Of a stretch of 35,085 nt of DNA, positions 8,701-17,785 are shown piece after piece (position 1 is the first letter of the stretch; each line of letters begins with the position of its first letter). Where the stretch lies: positions 1-35,085 of the forward strand of contig JAHZIV010000088.1 of the NCBI GenBank assembly GCA_022601255.1. Reading direction: 5' to 3'. The notes under the pieces are model-generated. The model saw nothing but the letters and a program-made list of their open reading frames with translations. It ran no database searches and was not told the origin of the DNA. The stretch comes from Gammaproteobacteria bacterium (GTDB lineage Bacteria; Pseudomonadota; Gammaproteobacteria; Coxiellales; Coxiellaceae). The position numbers and the translations under genes are program-made.

Positions 8701-10871
8701 ATAAAGCGTTTTTGAGACCAGCCATCACTAATGATATGATGCATTACTATGGCTAACGTATGATTGCCCGGCACAGTCGAATATAATTTTACTTTGAGTG
8801 GCGAGCTCTGCTGTAAGTCAAATTTGTCATTAGCTAATTTATTTAAACATTCCTCTAAACTATTTTGATGAATTTTTTCCACATTAATAGTCATTTTTTT
8901 ATAAGGCAGTGCCCGTTGATAACAAATACCATTTTCTTCAAAAAATACTGATTGTAATTGGCTTTCCTCAGCGCATATCTTATTGAGAGCACACTGTAAT
9001 GCACCCAAATCAAGGTCTCCTTTAATATTGAATATCATCGGCAAATTATATGCGATTGAGCCAAGCTCAGATAACCGACTGATGCGAAAAATAGCGGATT
9101 GTTGAGCCGTACACGGTACTACCGCAGCTCTTTCTTCATGAACAATATCAACACTTTTTTGATGTGCCTGAGCTTTTTTAAGAAATTGCTCAACACTCAC
9201 TATCGTATCAAGCTCAAATAATTCTGAAATCAACATTTTTCTTGAAAATTCTTGCTCAATTTCAGACACAATTAAAGCTGCAACCAATGAGTTTCCGCCT
9301 TGTAATAAAAACGGTAAGGTTGTTGATATTTTATTTTCTGTGCCTAATGCTTTTTGCCATATCGTAATTAATTTATCAATTACTGTATCTTTTTTCTCAG
9401 TTGCTGCTACATTATTGAATTGGAGATCATGACTATTTAGTTTTTTTCTATCAATTTTTCCATTGACGGTTAATGGCAGACATTCCATGGAAATATAGGT
9501 TACAGGTAGCATATAGTCTGGCACATGCTGTTGTAAATACTCTTCTATTGATTTATCACTTAAAGAAGATACACAATACGCCACCAATGATTTTTGACTG
9601 TTGACCGACATAACAACAACAGCACACTGATCTATTTTATCATGCTCCAATAAAATTGACTCAATCTCTCCAAGTTCAATACGATTACCTCTTATTTTAA
9701 CTTGGTCATCAATTCTTCCCATATAAACATAGACGTCATCACCTAAACACTTTACTAAATCTCCTGTTTTATATAAGCGCTCATCGTATAGTGTTGCTGA
9801 CGGATGCGATATAAACTTTTCTTTGGTTAGATCTTCACGGTTAATATAACCTCTTGCTAATCCAACACCTTCTATATAAAGCTCCCCCTCATCACCTTGT
9901 TTTACTTTGTTCATTTGTTCATCAAGCACATGAAATTTTATATTACTAATTGGCCGTCCAATCGGAATAGGGGCTTCATTTCCTGAGCACTGCCAATAAC
10001 TTACATCAATTGCGGCCTCAGTTGGACCATATAGATTATAAATAACAGCTTGTGGTAATGTCTGTTGAGCTAGACTAACTGTTGTTGGCAAGAGACTTTC
10101 ACCACTACAGATGATTCTTTTTATAGATTGACAAGATCTCTTGTCTATTGATTGCAAAAATACTTGAAGCATAGGGGGAACAAAATGAAGTGTTGTGATA
10201 TTATTTTTTTCAATAATGTTTTTTAATGCTTGTGGATCTTTGTGTGCATGCGGTTCGGCTACAACAAGTGTAGCACCATTTAACAGTGGCCATAAAAATT
10301 CCCATATTGAAACATCAAAGCCAATCGGTGTTTTTTGTAAGACAACATCATCTTCTTGTAGTTGAAGCTGTTGCTGCATCCACTCTAACCTATTGGTGAT
10401 TGCCGCATAGTCAATCATAACCCCTTTTGGACGCCCCGTAGAGCCCGAAGTGAATAACACATAGGTTAAGTCTTTCATGTCACTATAGATAGGCAAGTTT
10501 TCTATGCAATCATTTTTTTCTAGTATTGAGCCAATGTCTGTATCATCATTAATAACGATATGTGGCTTTGCATCATCACACATTGATACAATACGTTTAT
10601 CCGGTAAACTCGGATCTATCGGCAAATAAGCTGCACCTGATTTCAACACCGCTATCATTGCAACCACAAGGTTAATGCTTCGATGCAACTGTATTCCAAC
10701 AACACTACCAACAGCAATCCCCTGTTGACGAAGATAATATGCTAATTGATTGCTGTTATGATTTAATTCACCATAACTAAGCTGCTGCGAACCAAATCGA
10801 ACAGCAATGTTATTTTGATTGGCCTCAAATTGATAATATAGCTGTTGAAGCAATGTTTTATTATTTTCCAT
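5796..10871 (-). CDS. NRPS, two modules A-T-C-A-T plus start of E domain
   Basis: Initiating NRPS. Numbering from the upstream TTG at 10892, the domains are A1 (about 10-490, FTSGSTGRPKGV near 147), T1 (Ser535 in GGNSL), C (HHIISDG at 718-724), A2 (about 1035-1525, YTSGSTGKPKGV), T2 (Ser1577 in GGDSI) and the first 80 residues of an epimerization domain. No C domain precedes A1, so this is a loading module. The A1 pocket reads DVWHISLIDK (D193, V194, W197, H236, I261, S263, L287, I295, D296, K479). It differs at one position from the known serine code DVWHLSLIDK, so serine is the likely starter. The A2 pocket reads DFWSVGMVHK, close to the threonine code DFWNIGMVHK but with N to S and I to V. 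The protein stops at the TAG inside its E domain. I prefer ATG 10871, but TTG 10892 overlapping the preceding gene is possible. Neither has a strong ribosome binding site. Confidence 0.92.
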   Translation of the reverse strand: MENNKTLLQQLYYQFEANQNNIAVRFGSQQLSYGELNHNSNQLAYYLRQQGIAVGSVVGIQLHRSINLVVAMIAVLKSGAAYLPIDPSLPDKRIVSMCDDAKPHIVINDDTDIGSILEKNDCIENLPIYSDMKDLTYVLFTSGSTGRPKGVMIDYAAITNRLEWMQQQLQLQEDDVVLQKTPIGFDVSIWEFLWPLLNGATLVVAEPHAHKDPQALKNIIEKNNITTLHFVPPMLQVFLQSIDKRSCQSIKRIICSGESLLPTTVSLAQQTLPQAVIYNLYGPTEAAIDVSYWQCSGNEAPIPIGRPISNIKFHVLDEQMNKVKQGDEGELYIEGVGLARGYINREDLTKEKFISHPSATLYDERLYKTGDLVKCLGDDVYVYMGRIDDQVKIRGNRIELGEIESILLEHDKIDQCAVVVMSVNSQKSLVAYCVSSLSDKSIEEYLQQHVPDYMLPVTYISMECLPLTVNGKIDRKKLNSHDLQFNNVAATEKKDTVIDKLITIWQKALGTENKISTTLPFLLQGGNSLVAALIVSEIEQEFSRKMLISELFELDTIVSVEQFLKKAQAHQKSVDIVHEERAAVVPCTAQQSAIFRISRLSELGSIAYNLPMIFNIKGDLDLGALQCALNKICAEESQLQSVFFEENGICYQRALPYKKMTINVEKIHQNSLEECLNKLANDKFDLQQSSPLKVKLYSTVPGNHTLAIVMHHIISDGWSQKRFMQRLNEYYCKKNMLLSSINYYDYSDYQHATSEDASDVDFWQQQLEGCEGLSLPLDKMRPPQFSYSGDHYFFALDEGLTKKLKQYCKQKNLTPFIVLLSAFSVVMHHYTRQEDFIIGTAYSNRQHRWSQDILGLMVNILPLPIHYSEKSSIDEFTEYLKRIVFQLMEHQQTPLEHILKAGRYQHDPSVMTLCPVLFVFQPDNISLDNVTLGDLKLEQQHNLPKASKFDLTFTVEEKGSAMGGNIEYCTDLFDAETIENLFKCFKAALDSLVSVEMKTISDVVLMPADEKKQLINSVNKTVHVKYEQENIVERFASISKQYPNCIALKFQNTEVSYSELYQRSERIANQIRAQYYKLYQCEMPSDTLIALTMLRSETLIIAIIAILMSGAAYVPVDPSYPEERKRFILSDSKAALLISDEKVEDYPENKTFNLAELDIICSSTVEVAIKPDDLAYIIYTSGSTGKPKGVMVEHYNVVRLFDCARRDFIFSKNDIWSLFHSYAFDFSVWEIWGALLFGGKIVVVPFDVSRDPLQFRQLVSQEKITVLSQTPASFMQFIEADAQIEGCCDSLRYVVFGGERLELSMLKSWWEKYRESQPKLINMYGTTETTVHATFRCLKQSDCNKSVNSPVGNALQDLQLLVLDRDQNLLPDGVPGELYIAGSGVTRGYLFREELTRSRFVKLSGMQPLFYRTGDCVRKTLSGDMVYLGRLDRQIKLHGFRIELAEIESTIMQHPNVSQVVVSLLQNPSQLACYYTEVSEVSAQSIRKHAEENLPSYMVPNFFIKVPSIPKTAHGKINFEALPDARNMEKEIVILEDNPLQKILLKTWTEVLKVKNINAADNFYRLGGDSILSIRMITMLRSYNIYITPTDLIKNPTIQALSEVVNVDHANKEIWKITSEKFSLSPIQEWFFKHNENNPHHWNQAVMFELDEAINRTLLANAITAVINYHAEFSLHFCKLGEEYKQFYSSN

Positions 10872-10884
10872 AGTATTGTTGATT

Positions 10885-11895
10885 CTATCCAATCACTGCA
10901 TGCATATCTACGGGTATTTCAGCATTTCCACCCGCTTCACTGGCGTAAAACTTTGATAAATATTTAAAGCCACTATCCGCTAAAATTACTACAATATTAG
11001 CTTTTTTCTTTTCTTTGCTACATTGTTCCGCTAATGTTTTGGCTACATATACCACTGCCCCAGCACTACCACCTGCCAATAGTCCTTCTTGCTTTGCCAA
11101 TGATTTTGCTGTATCAAATGCCTGTTGATCCGTCACTTGCATCACTGCATCAATCACCGAAAAATCAATGGTTTTACAAATATAATCTTTTCCAATACCC
11201 TCAATCTTGTACGGCTTGCAAATATTGCGGTGCTCTTGTTTAGATCGATAATAATCAAAATAAATTGACCCAACGGGGTCTGGCATAATAATTTTCACCC
11301 TTGGATTTTTTTCCTTAAAAAATCGTCCGATGCCAGATATAGTGCCACCAGAACTTGAACCAGCAACAACATAGTCAACATTACCGTCCAAATCATCCCA
11401 TATTTCTTGTGCTGTTTGTAAATAGTGTGCATGTGGATTCAGGGGGTTTTCATATTGATTTAAAATAACTGAACCGGGAATTTGTTTATGCAGCTGATGT
11501 GCTTTATTAACATAATGTTCGCTTAAACTCTTTGGTACGCCAGGACAAACATAAACTGTCGCACCAAACGCTCTCATTGTTGCAACTTTTTCCTCACTTG
11601 TTTTAGCTGGCGTAGTAATGATGGCCTTATAACCGCGCACAGCAGCAAGCATCGCCAAAGATGAACCGGTATTACCGGACGATGCCTCAATAATCGTACC
11701 ACCTGGCTGCAACTTACCTTTATTTTCAAAATCGTCAATCATTGCAAGCACGATTCTATCTTTAATACTTAAACTAGGATTAAACATTTCACATTTCGCA
11801 ATAACAGAAACATCATTTCCATAGGAGTATGTGCTTAATCGAACCAATGGAGTATTGCCTACCAACGATTCTATATTTTTATAAATTTTACTCAT
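10885..11895 (-). CDS. PLP-dependent cysteine synthase/cystathionine beta-synthase-family enzyme
   Basis: A 336-residue fold-type II PLP enzyme. Visible are the Schiff-base lysine K45 in SLSIKDR, the substrate loop SSGNTG (72-77), the PLP-phosphate loop SSSGGT (180-185) and the late serine in LADSGFKY. The EGIGKDY segment (232-238) and the DSGFKYLSKFY ending resemble cystathionine beta-synthase more than CysK. The family performs beta-replacement on serine or O-activated serine. Beside an NRPS such enzymes often make a non-protein monomer, for example the SbnA, VioB or ZmaU step towards 2,3-diaminopropionate, but no SbnB-like dehydrogenase partner is visible here. The exact product is therefore open. 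It starts with GAGAGG five bases before the ATG and overlaps the racemase gene by four bases (ATGA). Its end lies near the NRPS start, so it belongs to the same operon. A role in cysteine supply is the main alternative. Confidence 0.85.
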   Translation of the reverse strand: MSKIYKNIESLVGNTPLVRLSTYSYGNDVSVIAKCEMFNPSLSIKDRIVLAMIDDFENKGKLQPGGTIIEASSGNTGSSLAMLAAVRGYKAIITTPAKTSEEKVATMRAFGATVYVCPGVPKSLSEHYVNKAHQLHKQIPGSVILNQYENPLNPHAHYLQTAQEIWDDLDGNVDYVVAGSSSGGTISGIGRFFKEKNPRVKIIMPDPVGSIYFDYYRSKQEHRNICKPYKIEGIGKDYICKTIDFSVIDAVMQVTDQQAFDTAKSLAKQEGLLAGGSAGAVVYVAKTLAEQCSKEKKKANIVVILADSGFKYLSKFYASEAGGNAEIPVDMHAVIG

Positions 11896-12614
11896 ACCAC
11901 CTCTCGCAAATTTACTTTTGTCTTGTCCAAATAATTTAATAACGCATCGATGGGGTTAATCAATCGCTGTCTACATGGTATGCCTGCTATTTTTTGATTA
12001 AATAGTACAAAAAAATCCGTACAGCCCATTGTAAATGACTCAACCTCATACTTTTGCATTATCGTTTTCCAGTATTCATTTCCAGCAATATTCTGTTGGT
12101 TTTGCTTAATATCATAAATAATTTTATGTATAATTTTTATATCACATCTGTCTGGTTTTTTTATATACGGTTGTGCTTCTCCCCAAAATTTGCTTTTTTC
12201 AAAGATTTCTAGCGTATACGTCGCAAATGTCGATAACAATAAAGTCTTTTTCTTAACGTTTATGACCTCTAATAGCGTTAAATCAACTAATGAAATGATT
12301 TTATTGCGTAATTTCACCGGCAACAATGGCACCAAGTGATGCATCGTAAAGCATAAAACAAGTATTGAATCTACCCCCACTTTTTCTAGCGCCTGTAAAG
12401 CCGCCTTTAAATGCTTGAGCAATACTTTTTCATTGCCATTAAACAAGGATTCTGTACGGTCCGGCATTTCAGGTAAAATTGAGACAATAACATTGGTATA
12501 TTCTTGTTCAATTCTCGTGTAACTTGCTTGTTTTTCATAGAAATAATCTAAGAATGACGTGGTTGCAAATGGCCCCATACCACCCAAAATACCTAGTTGA
12601 AAATTAGTGCTCAT
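11892..12614 (-). CDS. Aspartate/glutamate racemase-family protein
   Basis: A 240-residue member of the Asp/Glu/hydantoin racemase superfamily. The N-terminal GILGGMGP (8-15) is the family's glycine-rich start. The two cysteines expected for cofactor-independent proton exchange are present as C88 (LCFTMHH) and C198 (MGCTDFF). The usual Asn after the first cysteine (CNT) is replaced by Phe, so the substrate may differ from aspartate. It is the first gene of the NRPS operon, behind a predicted promoter at 12664-12692, and it overlaps the next gene by four bases. In this setting it may supply a D-amino acid or an isomerised precursor for the peptide, or act on the product of the PLP enzyme next to it. 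Housekeeping D-Asp or D-Glu formation is less likely given the operon. The ribosome binding site is weak (CTGG). Confidence 0.82.
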   Translation of the reverse strand: MSTNFQLGILGGMGPFATTSFLDYFYEKQASYTRIEQEYTNVIVSILPEMPDRTESLFNGNEKVLLKHLKAALQALEKVGVDSILVLCFTMHHLVPLLPVKLRNKIISLVDLTLLEVINVKKKTLLLSTFATYTLEIFEKSKFWGEAQPYIKKPDRCDIKIIHKIIYDIKQNQQNIAGNEYWKTIMQKYEVESFTMGCTDFFVLFNQKIAGIPCRQRLINPIDALLNYLDKTKVNLREVV

Positions 12615-12663
12615 ATTTATTTACCAGTAATTTAACTAATACATTGCTAAAGTCAAAGTAGTG

Positions 12664-12692
12664 ATAATATGGACTGTATTAGCTTTTGTCTA
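12664..12692 (-). promoter_or_regulatory. Predicted sigma-70 promoter of the NRPS operon
   Basis: On the minus strand a -35 TAGACA (12692-12687) and a -10 TATTAT (12669-12664) are separated by exactly 17 bases. Each differs from consensus at one position. It lies about 45 bases before the racemase start codon and is the only good promoter seen ahead of the operon. Confidence 0.6.
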
Positions 12693-12755
12693 TCCCTAAT
12701 TTGTGTCAATATGGGGCGCTAGGGGTTTTCCCTCCAAATCAGACATGAGTTCATG

Positions 12756-12911
12756 ACGTTACGCAAAGTTATTAAAAATAAGTGCGTCTTCCCAACGGAT
12801 GAATCGGTGTTTAAAATAATTTACTTGGCAATCAATAATATTTCTAAAAAATGGAAAGCTGCTATGAATCGGTTTATTATTGAGTTCGGTGACAGAGTGC
12901 CTGTCCAATGA
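12756..12911 (+). pseudogene. C-terminal remnant of an IS256-family (mutator) transposase
   Basis: 51 codons read in frame to TGA at 12909-12911. The peptide carries the conserved end of IS256-family transposases: LRKVIKNK, then CVFPTDESVFKIIYLA, NISKKW, and FIIEFGDRVP at the end. Upstream of residue 1 the similarity stops abruptly and no catalytic DDE region is present, so only the last tenth or so of the enzyme remains. It cannot be active. It lies between the NRPS operon and purF, on the opposite strand to both. Confidence 0.85.
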
Positions 12912-12955
12912 AACTAGGATTGGCTACTTACACAGATTACTGGAAACACTCGCCA
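12912..12955 (+). mobile_element. Possible right end of the degenerate IS256-family element
   Basis: After the transposase stop codon, TTACACAGATTACTGGAAAC and the following ACTCGCC resemble the terminal inverted repeats of IS256-family elements. The element would end about five bases before the purF stop codon. No matching left end is recognisable. The rest of the 346-base gap (12615-12755) holds only the NRPS promoter and a short GGGG-TTTT-CCC dyad at about 12721-12735. Confidence 0.5.
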
Positions 12956-12960
12956 TAGAA

Positions 12961-14454
12961 CTAATGCTTATCCTTATTATTTTTCTTAGCCGCATCACTG
13001 CGATGCTCTGCGATATGATTCAGGTATTCCTCACTGACACCACCTGTCATATAGGTGCCTGTGAAAATAGAATCTTCAAATTGTTTGATCTTATGTGCAT
13101 CCGTTTTAGCCGCATCATTAATTGCAGCAACAACATCTCCTAGATCTTGATAAACCAACCAGTCACTGCCAATTATTTCTGACACTTCCTCACTAGTGCG
13201 ATCATGCGCAATTAATTCTTTAGCATTTGGCATATCAATGCCATACACATTAGGGTAGCGCACCTCAGGCGCAGCCGATGCAAAATAGACTTTTTTAGCA
13301 CCAACATCACGCGCCATTTGAATGATTTCACCAGAAGTTGTACCGCGTACAATCGAATCATCCACCAATAACACATTCTTACCCTTGAACTCTTCTTTCA
13401 TCGCATTTAACTTTAATCGCACTGAACTTCTACGAATGCTTTGACCGGGCATAATAAAGGTGCGGCCAATATAGCGATTTTTAACAAAGCCTTCAGAATA
13501 ATCGACACCCAAGGCCTGCGCTAATGCTAACGCAGAGGTTCGACTGGTATCCGGAATTGGAATCACCACATCGATATCATGGTCTTTTTTCTCACGCTTT
13601 ATTTTGTCAGCTAAACGCTTACCCATATTAATTCGCGCTTTATACACAGGTATATGATCGATCACAGAGTCCGGTCGAGCCAAATAAATATATTCAAAAA
13701 TACAGGGCGAATGACTCTGCATTGGCACACATTGGTGCCGATGTAACTCACCTGCTAAATCAATAAAGATAGCCTCGCCAGGCGCCACATCACCCAGCAA
13801 TTTATAACCCAAGACATCTAGCGCAATTGTCTCCGAAGCAATCATATACTCTGGACCACTATCCGTTTCACGCTTACCATAAACAAGCGGACGAATACCA
13901 TAAGGGTCACGAAAGGCCAATAGCCCATAACCATGGATCATTGCAATCGCACTAAACGCACCCTGAACACGTTGGTAAACAGCCTTTACCGCCTGAAACA
14001 AGGATTGTGCTGCCAACTGGGTGCCACCCACACGCTGTAACTCATAGGCCAGTACATTTAACAAAACCTCAGAATCAGAGGCTGTATTTAAATGACGTAG
14101 ATCCGTCTCTGCCAGCTGCTGAGCCAACGCTTCGGTGTTAATTAAGTTTCCATTGTGCACGATACCCAAACCATAAGGTGAGTTCACGTAAAAAGGCTGT
14201 GATTCAGAGGCACTCTCAGAACCTGCAGTTGGATAGCGCACATGCCCTATGCCCATATTGCCTTGCAACTTGAACATATGCTTTTCTTGTATTGCATCAC
14301 GCACAAGGCCATTACACTTACGCAAATGGACTCGCTGACCATCGGATGTCATGATTCCTGCAGCATCTTGACCACGGTGCTGAATAATCGTTAACGCATC
14401 ATAGATGTCTTGGTTAACGCGTCTGTTTGACAGTATTCCTATAATTCCGCACAT
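12961..14454 (-). CDS. purF: Amidophosphoribosyltransferase (first step of purine synthesis)
   Basis: A 497-residue enzyme that makes 5-phosphoribosylamine from PRPP and glutamine. The start is set at 14454 because it yields MCGIIGIL, where Cys2 becomes the N-terminal nucleophile after Met removal. A longer frame back to 14541 would bury this residue. AGAGG lies eight bases before this ATG. Visible are the Ntn-hydrolase glutaminase domain ([17 protein letters not shown]) and the PRPP loop ([13 protein letters not shown]) in the C-terminal transferase domain. The length is close to E. coli PurF (505). The start lies inside the end of cvpA (41-base overlap), the normal order for gammaproteobacteria. 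It ends with TAG, and an insertion-sequence remnant begins almost at once after it. Confidence 0.97.
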   Translation of the reverse strand: MCGIIGILSNRRVNQDIYDALTIIQHRGQDAAGIMTSDGQRVHLRKCNGLVRDAIQEKHMFKLQGNMGIGHVRYPTAGSESASESQPFYVNSPYGLGIVHNGNLINTEALAQQLAETDLRHLNTASDSEVLLNVLAYELQRVGGTQLAAQSLFQAVKAVYQRVQGAFSAIAMIHGYGLLAFRDPYGIRPLVYGKRETDSGPEYMIASETIALDVLGYKLLGDVAPGEAIFIDLAGELHRHQCVPMQSHSPCIFEYIYLARPDSVIDHIPVYKARINMGKRLADKIKREKKDHDIDVVIPIPDTSRTSALALAQALGVDYSEGFVKNRYIGRTFIMPGQSIRRSSVRLKLNAMKEEFKGKNVLLVDDSIVRGTTSGEIIQMARDVGAKKVYFASAAPEVRYPNVYGIDMPNAKELIAHDRTSEEVSEIIGSDWLVYQDLGDVVAAINDAAKTDAHKIKQFEDSIFTGTYMTGGVSEEYLNHIAEHRSDAAKKNNKDKH

Positions 14455-14992
14455 TATTAATGCCTCTTGTTTGCTGTGTGTTATTTGATTTATGAGGATA
14501 TCCAATCCAACTTGAAAAATGCTGGATCTGCTCTGGAACAAAATGTCCTAGGCGCACAACCAAACCATTAAAATAAGGTCTTACTTTAGAGTCGGCATAC
14601 CAGGCATCTCTTTGCATCGGACTGATTGCAATAAACATGAGCAAGACAGCCACAACTAATACGCCGCGAGCCACGCCAAAACAAACTCCCAACGCGCGAT
14701 CAGCCGGACCAAAACCAATCTTATCAATCACATTTTTGATAAAAAAGTTTAATACCATTCCAACAAAGAACACCACCAGGAAAATTAACAAGAAAGCCAA
14801 TGCGTAACCGACGGTACTGCTATGCACGAAGCCCTGCAGGTGCAGCCCAACTTGCTCCGCATAACGAAATGCTAAAATAAATGCAGCCACCCAAATTATT
14901 AAAGATAAAATCTCGCGCAAAATACCGCGAAAGAAACTCACTACAATGGAAATAAAAATAATACCAATAATTACAAAATCAAACCAATTCAT
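14414..14992 (-). CDS. cvpA: CvpA family inner-membrane protein
   Basis: 192 residues with four hydrophobic membrane segments in the first 130 ([46 protein letters not shown] and [14 protein letters not shown]) and a polar tail. This matches CvpA, a small membrane protein needed for colicin V export in E. coli and linked to envelope stress. The motif [10 protein letters not shown] at the start and [11 protein letters not shown] are typical. It lies between dedD and purF as in most gammaproteobacteria and overlaps purF, so the two are co-translated. The molecular function is not settled in the family. Confidence 0.93.
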   Translation of the reverse strand: MNWFDFVIIGIIFISIVVSFFRGILREILSLIIWVAAFILAFRYAEQVGLHLQGFVHSSTVGYALAFLLIFLVVFFVGMVLNFFIKNVIDKIGFGPADRALGVCFGVARGVLVVAVLLMFIAISPMQRDAWYADSKVRPYFNGLVVRLGHFVPEQIQHFSSWIGYPHKSNNTQQTRGINNVRNYRNTVKQTR

Positions 14993-15004
14993 TACTCTTT
15001 GTCC

Positions 15005-15637
15005 CTACACATGATACTTCACTATTAAACCGTTCAAATGATAGCGTTTCTTGATACGCTGTTGCAACAATTTTATATTTTTATATTGAATTTTAGGGCC
15101 CACAAAAACTCGAACGATCAACTTTCCATTTAGATGAGCACTTCGGGTGTAGGCCTCAAGACCCTCTTTGCGCAGCTGCCCAGCCAGCGTTGCAGCATGT
15201 TTATGATCATTAAAACTTGCAATTTGCACTACCCACGCTTCTGGCATAGCCGCCAACCGAGTCACTGGTTGAGTGGCTTTGGCCTTAGGCTTAGCGGCCT
15301 TAACCTTAGCACGAACATGGACGACAGATTTCGCTTTTATGGGTTTGATAGGGGCAAGCTTGGCAGCAGTAGGCTTTGTTGGCAACAGGTTCGCATTTGT
15401 CAATTTAAACGACTTTACTGGTGCTGTCTGTGGCGTAAGAGCTGATATAGCTGCGCGTGGTTTTGCTGGCAGCTCAAGCGTTGGTTTATTCGAGGTACCG
15501 GGTAGCGGTGGCATACTGCGCGGTAATTTAAACTGTGATGCCGGATTAGGGTTATGAAAGAGTATCGGCAAAAAGATTGCAAAAATTGCAATAATCACTA
15601 ACAGACCGATTAAGCGCTGGCGCATCTGATTTGTCAT
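15005..15637 (-). CDS. dedD: DedD-like SPOR-domain cell division protein
   Basis: 210 residues. ATG 15637 is chosen because AGGAGG precedes it by seven bases and it overlaps the folC stop (ATGA). One membrane helix near the N-terminus (LLVIIAIFAIFLPILF) leads to a long Pro/Ala/Lys-rich linker. The C-terminal SPOR domain (about residues 130-210) begins WVVQIASFNDHKHAATLAG. SPOR domains bind glycan strands stripped of stem peptides at the septum, so the protein probably acts periplasmically at division. The order folC-dedD-cvpA-purF is the conserved one. Sequence outside the SPOR domain and helix is low in complexity, so the name rests on synteny as well as domain layout. Confidence 0.9.
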   Translation of the reverse strand: MTNQMRQRLIGLLVIIAIFAIFLPILFHNPNPASQFKLPRSMPPLPGTSNKPTLELPAKPRAAISALTPQTAPVKSFKLTNANLLPTKPTAAKLAPIKPIKAKSVVHVRAKVKAAKPKAKATQPVTRLAAMPEAWVVQIASFNDHKHAATLAGQLRKEGLEAYTRSAHLNGKLIVRVFVGPKIQYKNIKLLQQRIKKRYHLNGLIVKYHV

Positions 15638-16929
15638 GGTAATTCCTCCTGGTATTGCTGCAGCCGCTGCTTCACAGCACCCACAGTATGAAAAGAGCCG
15701 CAAACAACAATCCAATCATCCGAGCCTCTACGCGCCCGGGCTTTCTCAAAAGCTTCTGCGACGCAGTTAAAAGTATAGCAATTATTTATTTGCAATGCTT
15801 GTAATTGTTGCTTTATATAGGTTGCATCAGCCCCTCTTGAATCCGCCAGGCTCGCCACGTACCAGTCTTCAACCAAAGGCGCCAAAATGCTCAAACATTC
15901 TGAAATATTTTTGTCTTTTAGCATCCCAATAACCAAATGCACCCTGCTCGTAATCTGCAAATCTTGCAACTGTCGCAACAGCCATCGTACTGCTTGCGGA
16001 TTATGAGCCACATCTAAAACACAGTGCCGTGGCTCATGAAGCACCTCAAAACGCCCTGCAAGACCCACCGTTCTGATCACATCATTGAAACACTGCTGAT
16101 CAAGAGGTAATTTCTGTGCCAGTAGTTGCACCACAGCTAAACTCGTAGCAACGTTTTCAATCTTTAAGCGTGGCATCGGTAGATCGCTGTACTTCACCAA
16201 AGGGCCACAGAAATTCCAATTTTCCTGATTAAGTTGATATGAAAACTCTTTGTTTAAGCAGAATAATTTTGCACCTACCTCAGTCGCCGCCTGAGCAATT
16301 GAATGCGGCGGATTTGGATCACCACAAACCGCCAATTTATTAGCTCGAAATATGCCCGCCTTCTCAAAACCAATCTGTTCACGCGTATCACCGAGATAAT
16401 CCATATGATCTAAATCAATATTACTGATCACCGCAATATCAGCATCGATGATATTCATTGCATCGAGCCGCCCTCCTAACCCAACCTCAAGCAAAATAAC
16501 ATCTGTTTCGACTTCCCGTATACAATAGAGAATAGCCAAACTGGTGAACTCAAAATAACTCAGACTGGTAGTTTGTCGGGCCTCTTCTATTGCAGCAAAT
16601 GCCTGCAACAACAGATAATCACTAACCTCTTGACCACAAATACGCAAACGCTCATTAAAGCGAATCAAGTGAGGAGAAGTGGTGGCCGCAACAGAGTAAC
16701 CGGCCTTCAGGTATATTGATTCCAGAATTTTAACGCAAGAGCCTTTGCCGTTAGTTCCGGCAATAGTTATCACAGCTGAATTGAATGTTAATAGATTAAG
16801 TCGCTGCGCAACTTTTCGCACACGCTCTAAGCCAAGATCTATATTAACCGGATGAATCTTACCAATATACCCCAACCATTGCTGTAGGGATGCGTTCGAA
16901 TCAGGCGCTTTCTGACGATAATTGCTCAT
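15634..16929 (-). CDS. folC: Folylpolyglutamate/dihydrofolate synthase
   Basis: 431 residues. The Mur-ligase-type ATP-binding loop [11 protein letters not shown] is near residue 55, and the C-terminal [13 protein letters not shown] motif is intact. [12 protein letters not shown] and [12 protein letters not shown] mark the central domain with metal and folate contacts. The enzyme makes dihydrofolate from dihydropteroate and adds glutamates to folates. The length is normal for the family (about 420-430). The start overlaps the end of accD by 29 bases and the stop overlaps dedD, so the genes form one operon. Confidence 0.96.
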   Translation of the reverse strand: MSNYRQKAPDSNASLQQWLGYIGKIHPVNIDLGLERVRKVAQRLNLLTFNSAVITIAGTNGKGSCVKILESIYLKAGYSVAATTSPHLIRFNERLRICGQEVSDYLLLQAFAAIEEARQTTSLSYFEFTSLAILYCIREVETDVILLEVGLGGRLDAMNIIDADIAVISNIDLDHMDYLGDTREQIGFEKAGIFRANKLAVCGDPNPPHSIAQAATEVGAKLFCLNKEFSYQLNQENWNFCGPLVKYSDLPMPRLKIENVATSLAVVQLLAQKLPLDQQCFNDVIRTVGLAGRFEVLHEPRHCVLDVAHNPQAVRWLLRQLQDLQITSRVHLVIGMLKDKNISECLSILAPLVEDWYVASLADSRGADATYIKQQLQALQINNCYTFNCVAEAFEKARARRGSDDWIVVCGSFHTVGAVKQRLQQYQEELP

Positions 16930-17785
16930 CTTGTTCTGATATTTTTTGATGGGTCAATATGGCACATATGTTTACAATAGTTTCGCGAAGTTGACGTCGA
17001 TCTACAATCATGTCAATGGCGCCATGCTCTAATAAAAATTCACTGCGCTGAAACCCTTCAGGCAAGGTTTGACGAATTGTCTGCTGAATCACTCGAGGGC
17101 CCGAAAAACCAATCAAAGCTTTTGGCTCAGCAATAATAACATCACCCAAAGTTGCCAAGCTTGCAGAAACACCCCCCATCGTAGGATCTGTTAGCACCGA
17201 GATAAAGGGCAAACCTTGTTTTGATAATTTTGCTAATGCCGCTGCCGTTTTTGCCATTTGAAACAATGAAAACAACCCTTCTTGCATGCGCGCACCACCA
17301 CTGGTTGAAAAACAAATTAATGGTAGCTTGTATTCGATCGCTGCATTGACTGCCGCCACAAAGCGCTCACCCACACCCGCACTCATCGAGCCGCCAATAA
17401 AACCAAATTCAAAACATGCTGCAACAACACCCAGGCGTTTGACCGTGCCTCGCATGACTATCAGCGCTTCTTTCTCACCCGTGGATTTTTGTGCGCTACT
17501 GATGCGGTCTTTATATTTTTTAGAGTCACGAAATTTTAGTCGATCAACCGGCGCCACCTTGGTTGCAATTTCGTCGCGACCTGATTCATCGAGAAAACTA
17601 TCGAGCCGTTCGCGCGCCCCTACTCGCATATGATAATTACACTTAGGACAAACCTCATCATTACGCTTCAATTCAACCGCATATAAAATAGCCATGCAGT
17701 TGTTGCATTTCTTCCAGATGCCTTCAGGCACACCTTTCTTATCGGAGGTGGAGATTTTCGGTAATAATTTTTTAAACCAACTCAT
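16901..17785 (-). CDS. accD: Acetyl-CoA carboxylase carboxyltransferase subunit beta
   Basis: 294 residues. The N-terminal zinc finger is visible as CNNCMAIL and CPKCNYHM (residues about 27-53). The crotonase-like carboxyltransferase core contains [20 protein letters not shown] and [10 protein letters not shown]. With AccA it transfers carboxyl from biotin to acetyl-CoA to form malonyl-CoA for fatty acid synthesis. It is followed by folC with overlap. Upstream, the trpF-trpB-trpA genes that lie between truA and accD in many relatives are absent. Only a 144-base gap (17786-17929), which should hold its promoter, remains. Confidence 0.97.
   Translation of the reverse strand: MSWFKKLLPKISTSDKKGVPEGIWKKCNNCMAILYAVELKRNDEVCPKCNYHMRVGARERLDSFLDESGRDEIATKVAPVDRLKFRDSKKYKDRISSAQKSTGEKEALIVMRGTVKRLGVVAACFEFGFIGGSMSAGVGERFVAAVNAAIEYKLPLICFSTSGGARMQEGLFSLFQMAKTAAALAKLSKQGLPFISVLTDPTMGGVSASLATLGDVIIAEPKALIGFSGPRVIQQTIRQTLPEGFQRSEFLLEHGAIDMIVDRRQLRETIVNICAILTHQKISEQDEQLSSESA

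Noticed and set aside
12640-12700. Fur box in front of the NRPS operon
   Set aside because: Only one GATAAT-like half-site is present and no 19-base dyad, so iron control, and hence a siderophore, is not supported.
14455-14541. Longer PurF start at 14541
   Set aside because: It would place residues before the catalytic Cys2, which must become N-terminal, and it lies within cvpA.
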